From Miltoncostaea sp050249835 (GTDB lineage Bacteria; Actinomycetota; Thermoleophilia; Miltoncostaeales; Miltoncostaeaceae), in the NCBI GenBank assembly GCA_050249835.1, contig JBFWPT010000067.1:1-16264 (forward strand): a DNA stretch of 16,264 nt, written 5' to 3'. Positions within the stretch are counted from its first letter, which is position 1; each line of letters begins with the position of its first letter. Both the position numbers and the translations under genes were made by a program. Shown piece after piece: positions 12,265 to 16,264 of this stretch. Under the pieces are notes generated by a model, which saw only the letters and a program-made list of their open reading frames with translations, was not told the origin of the DNA and made no database searches.

Positions 12265-14796
12265 ATGTCGACGCCCGCGCGAATCCTGCCGGAACGGTAC
12301 GACCCCGCGCCCGTCGAGTCCAAGTGGCAGGCGGCCTGGGAACGTGAGGACGCCTTTCGCGCCGAGCCCGTGTCGCGCGACGGCGCCGAGCCCGACCTGC
12401 ACGAGCGTCCCAAGGCGTACGTCCTGGAGATGCTGCCCTACCCCTCCGGCGAGATCCACATGGGTCACGTCAAGAACTACACGATGGGCGACGTCATCGC
12501 TCACTTCCGCCGCCGCACCGGCAGCGAGGTGTTCCACCCGATGGGTTACGACTCCTTCGGGTTGCCGGCCGAGAACGCCGCCATCCGTACGGGCCAGCCG
12601 CCGGCCGAGCTGACCGCCCGGAACATCGCCCGCATCCGGGAGCAGCTCAAGCGCCTCGGCTTCGCGATCGACTGGCACACCGAGATCGCGACGAGCGACC
12701 CGGAGTACTACCGCTGGACCCAGTGGATCTTCCTGCGGTTCCTGGAGCGCGGCCTGGCCGAGCGCCGCGAGGCGGCCGTCAACTGGTGTCCCAACGACCA
12801 GACCGTCCTCGCCAACGAGCAGGTGATCGACGGGCGCTGCGAGCGCTGCGGCCACGAGGTCGAGCTGCGCCAGCTCACCCAGTGGTTCCTGCGCATCACC
12901 GACTACGCGCAGGCGCTCCTCGACGACATGGACGAGCTGGTCGACTGGCCCGAGCGCGTGCTGACGATGCAGCGCAACTGGATCGGCCGCTCCGAGGGTG
13001 CCCGGGTCGTGTTCCGCCTGGACGACGGCTCCGAGGAGATCCCGGTCTTCACGACGCGCCCGGACACCCTGTTCGGAGCGACCTTCTTCATCCTCGCCCC
13101 CGAGCACCCGGCGGTGCTGCGGATGGTGGAGGGCACGCCGCAGGAGGCCGCGGTCAGCGAGTACGTGGCCGCCGCGGCCCGCGCGAGCGCCGCCGACCGC
13201 GGCGACGCCGACCGCCCCAAGACCGGCGTGGACACCGGCCGCTCCGTCGTGAACCCGGTCACGGGCGAGCCCATCCCGGTCTGGGTGGCCGACTACGTCC
13301 TCATGGACTACGGGACCGGCGCGATCATGGCCGTCCCGGGGCACGACGAGCGCGACTTCGCGTTCGCGGCGGCGCACGGGCTGCCGGTGGCGCGGGTCAT
13401 CGCGCCGGAGGGCGCCGACCCGTCCGAGCCGCTGGAGGAGGCCTACGCGGGCCCCGGGCGCCTCGTGAACTCCGGGTTCCTCGACGGCCTGGAGGTGGAC
13501 GAGGCGAAGCGGGCGATGGCGGCGTGGCTGGAGGAACGCGGCCTGGGCGAGGCCACCGTCGGCTACCGCCTGCGCGACTGGCTCATCTCCCGTCAGCGCT
13601 ACTGGGGCGCGCCGATCCCGGTGGTCCACTGCGACGACTGCGGCGTGGTGCCGGTGCCCGACGACGAGCTGCCGGTGCTGCTGCCGTCGCTCGACGACTA
13701 CGCGCCACAGGGCCGCAGCCCGCTGGCCGCCCAGGACGACTTCGTCAACGTGCCCTGCCCGGCCTGCGGCGGCCCCGGCCGGCGCGAGACGGACACGATG
13801 GACACGTTCGTCGACTCGTCCTGGTACTTCCTCCGGTACACGGCGCCGCACCTGGCGGGCGCGCCGTTCGAGCGCGACGTGCTCGACTACTGGCTCCCCG
13901 TGGACCAGTACATCGGCGGCGTCGAGCACGCGGTGCTGCACCTGCTGTACGCCCGCTTCTTCACGAAGGTCCTGCACGACGCGGGGTTCATCAGCACCCG
14001 CGAGCCGTTCGCGCGCCTGTTCACCCAGGGGATGATCTACCGCGACGGCGCGAAGATGAGCAAGAGCAAGGGCAACGTCGTCGCCCCCGACGAGATCGTC
14101 GACCGCTTCGGCGCCGACACCCTCCGGCTCTACGTGCTGTTCATGGGGCCCGCGGCCGACGACATCGAGTGGAGCGACCGCGGCGTCGAGGGGCAGCGGC
14201 GTTTCATCGACCGCCTCTGGCGGCTCGTCGCCGGCCTGGAGCCCGGCGCGCCCGGCGAGCGGCCGGAGCCGGGGTCCCTGGACGACGACCCCGCCGCCCT
14301 CGATCTGGTGCGCAAGGCCGAGGCGACGATCGCCAAGGTCACCGAGGACATCGGCGAGCGCTTCTCCTTCCACACGGCCATCTCGGCCGTTCAGGAGCTC
14401 GTGAACCTGGCGACCAAGGGCGTCTCGGAGGAGACCCTGGACGGCCCGCGCTCGGCCGAGGCGCTGCGGTACGCGGCGGGCACCGCGGTGTCGCTCCTGT
14501 TCCCGTTCGCCCCGCACGTGACGAGCGAGCTGTGGGAGGCGCTCGGCGGCGCCGACCTCTGGAAGCAGCCCTGGCCCGTGGCCGATCCCGCCTACCTGAC
14601 GCGCGACACCGTCACGATCGTCGTGCAGGTCAACGGCAAGCTGCGCGACCGCGTCGAGGTGGCCGTGGGCTCCGACGACGCGGAGGTGCTCGCGCTGGCG
14701 CGGGCGCTGCCGAAGGTCGCCTCGGCCGTGGACGGCAAGCGGGTCGTGCGCGAGATCGTGGTCCCCGGGCGGCTGGTGAACCTCGTCGTGAAGTAG
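12265..14796 (+). CDS. leuS: Leucyl-tRNA synthetase
   Basis: Class I aminoacyl-tRNA synthetase that charges tRNA-Leu in the cytoplasm; 843 residues, within the bacterial range. The HIGH signature is HMGH at 65-68 inside 'YPSGEIHMGHVKNYTMGD', and KMSKS is at 597-601. A first zinc-knuckle-like cluster has Cys175, Cys192 and Cys195. The CP1 editing domain shows 'TTRPDTLFGATF' and 'GTGAIMAVPGHDERDFAFA'. A second Cys cluster (C-D-D-C and C-P-A-C) lies in the insertion before 'DTFVDSSWYFLRY'. The C-terminus 'R-L-V-N-L-V-V-K' is usual for bacterial LeuS. ATG 12265 is the start because the family begins close to 'Y-D-P-A-P-V-E-S-K-W-Q' and the promoter lies immediately upstream. comEA follows after 87 bp with its own promoter. 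Confidence 0.98.
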   Translation: MSTPARILPERYDPAPVESKWQAAWEREDAFRAEPVSRDGAEPDLHERPKAYVLEMLPYPSGEIHMGHVKNYTMGDVIAHFRRRTGSEVFHPMGYDSFGLPAENAAIRTGQPPAELTARNIARIREQLKRLGFAIDWHTEIATSDPEYYRWTQWIFLRFLERGLAERREAAVNWCPNDQTVLANEQVIDGRCERCGHEVELRQLTQWFLRITDYAQALLDDMDELVDWPERVLTMQRNWIGRSEGARVVFRLDDGSEEIPVFTTRPDTLFGATFFILAPEHPAVLRMVEGTPQEAAVSEYVAAAARASAADRGDADRPKTGVDTGRSVVNPVTGEPIPVWVADYVLMDYGTGAIMAVPGHDERDFAFAAAHGLPVARVIAPEGADPSEPLEEAYAGPGRLVNSGFLDGLEVDEAKRAMAAWLEERGLGEATVGYRLRDWLISRQRYWGAPIPVVHCDDCGVVPVPDDELPVLLPSLDDYAPQGRSPLAAQDDFVNVPCPACGGPGRRETDTMDTFVDSSWYFLRYTAPHLAGAPFERDVLDYWLPVDQYIGGVEHAVLHLLYARFFTKVLHDAGFISTREPFARLFTQGMIYRDGAKMSKSKGNVVAPDEIVDRFGADTLRLYVLFMGPAADDIEWSDRGVEGQRRFIDRLWRLVAGLEPGAPGERPEPGSLDDDPAALDLVRKAEATIAKVTEDIGERFSFHTAISAVQELVNLATKGVSEETLDGPRSAEALRYAAGTAVSLLFPFAPHVTSELWEALGGADLWKQPWPVADPAYLTRDTVTIVVQVNGKLRDRVEVAVGSDDAEVLALARALPKVASAVDGKRVVREIVVPGRLVNLVVK

Positions 14797-14847
14797 GGGC
14801 GTCACGGGGGCCGTCACGCCTCCGTGCGCGATCCGGCGCAGGTGCGG

Positions 14848-14877
14848 TGACACCGGTGACGGGGGTCGTCCTAGGGT
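14848..14877 (+). promoter_or_regulatory. Leaderless promoter of comEA with direct repeats
   Basis: TGACAC (14848-14853), an 18-nt spacer and TAGGGT (14872-14877) stand 6 nt before GTG 14884, predicting a leaderless mRNA. GGTGAC occurs twice with 9-bp spacing (14846-14851 and 14855-14860) across the -35, and two inverse copies (CGTCAC) lie upstream just after leuS. These could be an operator or help form a leuS terminator. Confidence 0.5.
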
Positions 14878-14883
14878 CGGCGC

Positions 14884-15495
14884 GTGGACCGATTGCTGCC
14901 CTGGCTGCGTCGCTCGGGATGGGCCTACGTCGCCGCCGCGCTCGCCCTCGCTCTGCTCGCGTGGCGGCTCGCGCCGGGGGGATCGGGCGGCCAGCCGGCG
15001 CCGGCAGCCGCGGCTGCCGCGGCGGTTCCCGCCACGGATGCGGAGGAGCCGGAGGCGCCCGGCGCGGTCGTCCACGTCGCGGGGGAGGTGCGCCGCCCGG
15101 GGGTGTACGAGCTGGAGCCGGGCGCGCGGGTGATCGAGGCCGTCCGCCGGGCGGGCGGGCCCACGCGGCGCGCCGACATGTCGGCCCTCAACCTCGCCGC
15201 GGCGGTCACCGACGGGCAGCAGGTCCGCCTGCCCCGCCGGGCCGCGCCCGGGGCGCCGGCGACCGGCGGGGGGGAGGCGGCCGCGGGCACGGCGGCGGGG
15301 GCCGGGCCGATCTCGCTCTCCACTGCCACGGCCGAGCAGCTCGACGCGATCGACGGCATCGGCCCCACCATCGCGGCGCGGATCATCGCCTGGCGGGACG
15401 CCCGTGGCGGGGTGGCCTCCGTGGACCAGCTGCTGGAGGTGCCGGGCATCGGCCCCGGGCGCCTCGAGGCCCTCCGTCCCCACGTCGTCCCGTGA
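14884..15495 (+). CDS. comEA: ComEA-like DNA-binding competence protein (SLBB + helix-hairpin-helix)
   Basis: A 203-residue membrane-anchored protein. Residues 13-29 form one transmembrane helix and 31-59 an Ala/Pro-rich linker. Residues 60-117 are an SLBB-type domain ('VHVAGEVRRPGVYEL', later 'D-G-Q-Q-V-R-L-P'). Another flexible linker follows. Residues 142-203 are a double helix-hairpin-helix ('LDAIDGIGPTIAARIIAWR' and 'LLEVPGIGPGRLEAL'). ComEA binds double-stranded DNA outside the membrane and passes it to the ComEC channel during natural transformation. The usual comEC partner is not next to it: the following gene is convergent and begins 4 bp past the stop. DNA uptake therefore depends on a comEC elsewhere, if present. 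The domain order makes the family call firm; competence itself is not shown. Confidence 0.92.
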   Translation: MDRLLPWLRRSGWAYVAAALALALLAWRLAPGGSGGQPAPAAAAAAAVPATDAEEPEAPGAVVHVAGEVRRPGVYELEPGARVIEAVRRAGGPTRRADMSALNLAAAVTDGQQVRLPRRAAPGAPATGGGEAAAGTAAGAGPISLSTATAEQLDAIDGIGPTIAARIIAWRDARGGVASVDQLLEVPGIGPGRLEALRPHVVP

Positions 15496-15499
15496 CGGA

Positions 15500-16015
15500 T
15501 CAGCGCAGGCGCCACTCCGCGCGCAGCGACTCGCCGGGCGCCAGGTCGCGCCAGTCCTCGGCCGCCGCCCGCAGGCGGGCCACCGCCCGGTCCGCCGCCT
15601 CCGGCGTGAGGGCGTCGCTCCACCAGCGCTCGCCCACCGCCGCGCGCAGCCCGCGGGCGTCCGCGCCGGCGCCCACGTCGCAGACGGCCCGGACGAGCAT
15701 CTCGGCGCGGGTGATCTCATCGTCCGACTCCCGGATCACCGTCCGCCCGGTCGCCGTCGCGTGGGGGCGTCGACGCCCGGCGACCACCCGCGCGTGGCGG
15801 AACATCCCGCCCGCGGCCAGCACGCCCCACACGCCGCGGCGCAGGCCCAGCTCGTCCTCCACGATCAGGTGGGCCAGGTCGTGGGGCAGCTCGCGGGCCG
15901 GCCCGCCCACCCGGTTCCAGGCGCCGCCGTCGAACTCGACGGTCACCCCGTCGTCGCGGTGCAGCAGCGAGCGGTACCGGCGGCCCTCGCCCTTCACGAA
16001 CTCCACGGCGGCCAC
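15500..16015 (-). CDS. Protein of unknown function with an H-D-x-x-H motif
   Basis: A 171-residue protein starting at GTG. I do not recognise a named family, though similar short proteins seem to occur in other actinobacteria (impression). The N-terminal half is a likely beta-rich section ('V-T-V-E-F-D-G-G-A-W') and then a conserved-looking 'LPHDLAHLIVEDELGLRRG' followed by 'V-W-G-V-L-A-A-G-G-M-F'. His45, Asp46, His49 and Glu53 on one helix could bind a metal, recalling zincin-like helices, but the exact HExxH is absent. The C-terminal half is helical and charged. No signal peptide or transmembrane helix is evident. Its stop is 4 bp from that of comEA, and it is divergent from ftsH. Confidence 0.7.
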   Translation of the reverse strand: MAAVEFVKGEGRRYRSLLHRDDGVTVEFDGGAWNRVGGPARELPHDLAHLIVEDELGLRRGVWGVLAAGGMFRHARVVAGRRRPHATATGRTVIRESDDEITRAEMLVRAVCDVGAGADARGLRAAVGERWWSDALTPEAADRAVARLRAAAEDWRDLAPGESLRAEWRLR

Positions 16016-16073
16016 GGGGGGATCATCGCCGACCCGCGTGCCCCGGTGGCGGGTCCCCCTTGCGAGGCTGGTC

Positions 16074-16079
16074 TATCCT
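16074..16079 (+). promoter_or_regulatory. Possible -10 box upstream of ftsH
   Basis: TATCCT lies about 39 nt before the ATG of ftsH in the 102-bp divergent gap, giving a leader of roughly 32 nt with GGAGG/GGGAG ribosome sites. No matching -35 is seen at the right distance. Confidence 0.35.
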
Positions 16080-16117
16080 CGGATCAGGTCCCGGCGATCC
16101 GCGGGGGCCGGCGGAGG

Positions 16118-16264
16118 ATGGGAGCGATCCTGAAGCGGTTCCTGAAGAGCGCGGCTTTCCCGATTTTGATTGTTGTGTTGTTGGTGTTCGTGGCTCAGCG
16201 GTTGGTGGTGTCGTCTGAGCCGTCGTCGCCGGCGCCGACGTTCAATCAGTTCCTTGCGGATATC
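16118..16264 (+). CDS. ftsH: ATP-dependent zinc metalloprotease FtsH, N-terminus (partial)
   Basis: The first 49 codons of a membrane protease. A basic start (K-R-F-L-K-S) is followed by one hydrophobic helix ('FPILIVVLLVFVAQRLVV') and a periplasmic segment ending 'F-N-Q-F-L-A-D-I', the usual opening of FtsH. The AAA and protease domains are beyond the window. ATG 16118 directly abuts GGAGG (16113-16117), an unusable spacing. CTG 16130 instead has GGGAG (16120-16124) with a 5-nt spacer and would give the family-like M-K-R-F-L-K. The start is therefore uncertain by four codons. Codons here are rich in TTG, GTT, ATT and TCT, unlike every gene upstream in the window. Confidence 0.85.
   Translation, partial: MGAILKRFLKSAAFPILIVVLLVFVAQRLVVSSEPSSPAPTFNQFLADI

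Noticed and set aside
14797..14870. Repeated GTGAC/GTCAC words after leuS read as a CRISPR-like or iteron array
   Set aside because: Only four short copies with irregular spacing and mixed orientation; at most operator or terminator elements.
11803..15720. Very long open frame on the reverse strand opposite leuS and comEA
   Set aside because: GC-rich coding DNA leaves antisense frames open by codon bias. Only the last part (the acetyltransferase, 11803-12231) has real protein features; the rest is low-complexity His/Arg/Val/Asp-rich shadow.

Overview
The window is a GC-rich stretch, about three quarters G+C by eye, from a bacterial chromosome. Gene content and order (rodA, an Rne/Rng ribonuclease, rplU-rpmA-obg-proB-proA-nadD-rsfS, then leuS, comEA and ftsH) fit a high-GC actinobacterium. 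The placement near Thermoleophilia/Solirubrobacterales is my impression from gene order only and is not proven here. Most genes are housekeeping genes. I see no CRISPR array, insertion sequence, integrase or dedicated defence operon.

Layout. 1-2639 (+): the 3' end of rodA (cell-wall elongation), a DUF697-type membrane protein, and an RNase E/G gene that appears to start at CTG. 2642-2673: a strong hairpin between convergent genes. 2679-4274 (-): a lone secreted peptide-type substrate-binding protein that separates the ribonuclease from rplU. 4389-9279 (+): a tight cluster for ribosome biogenesis, proline synthesis, NAD synthesis and ribosome silencing (rplU, rpmA, obg, proB, proA, nadD, rsfS), with several stop/start overlaps. 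9295-9439: tRNA-Ala(GGC) with its own promoter and terminator. 9454-12231: a mixed accessory-looking block: an HxlR regulator divergent from a nitroreductase, a guanine deaminase, an orphan HTH protein resembling small-terminase-like phage proteins, and a GNAT acetyltransferase. 12265-15495 (+): leuS and a stand-alone comEA. 15500-16015 (-): a conserved-looking protein of unknown function. 16118-end (+): the N-terminus of ftsH.

The least ordinary things lie in expression signals rather than gene content. Five genes (the binding protein, the HxlR regulator, guaD, leuS, comEA) have a -10-like hexamer 6-8 nt before the start codon and would make leaderless mRNAs. Two genes (rng, rsfS) and possibly ftsH appear to use CTG starts. 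Palindromes overlap the -35 boxes of the HxlR gene and guaD. Obg has lost the usual NKxD guanine-specificity motif and the C-terminal domain. All promoter calls are by eye.
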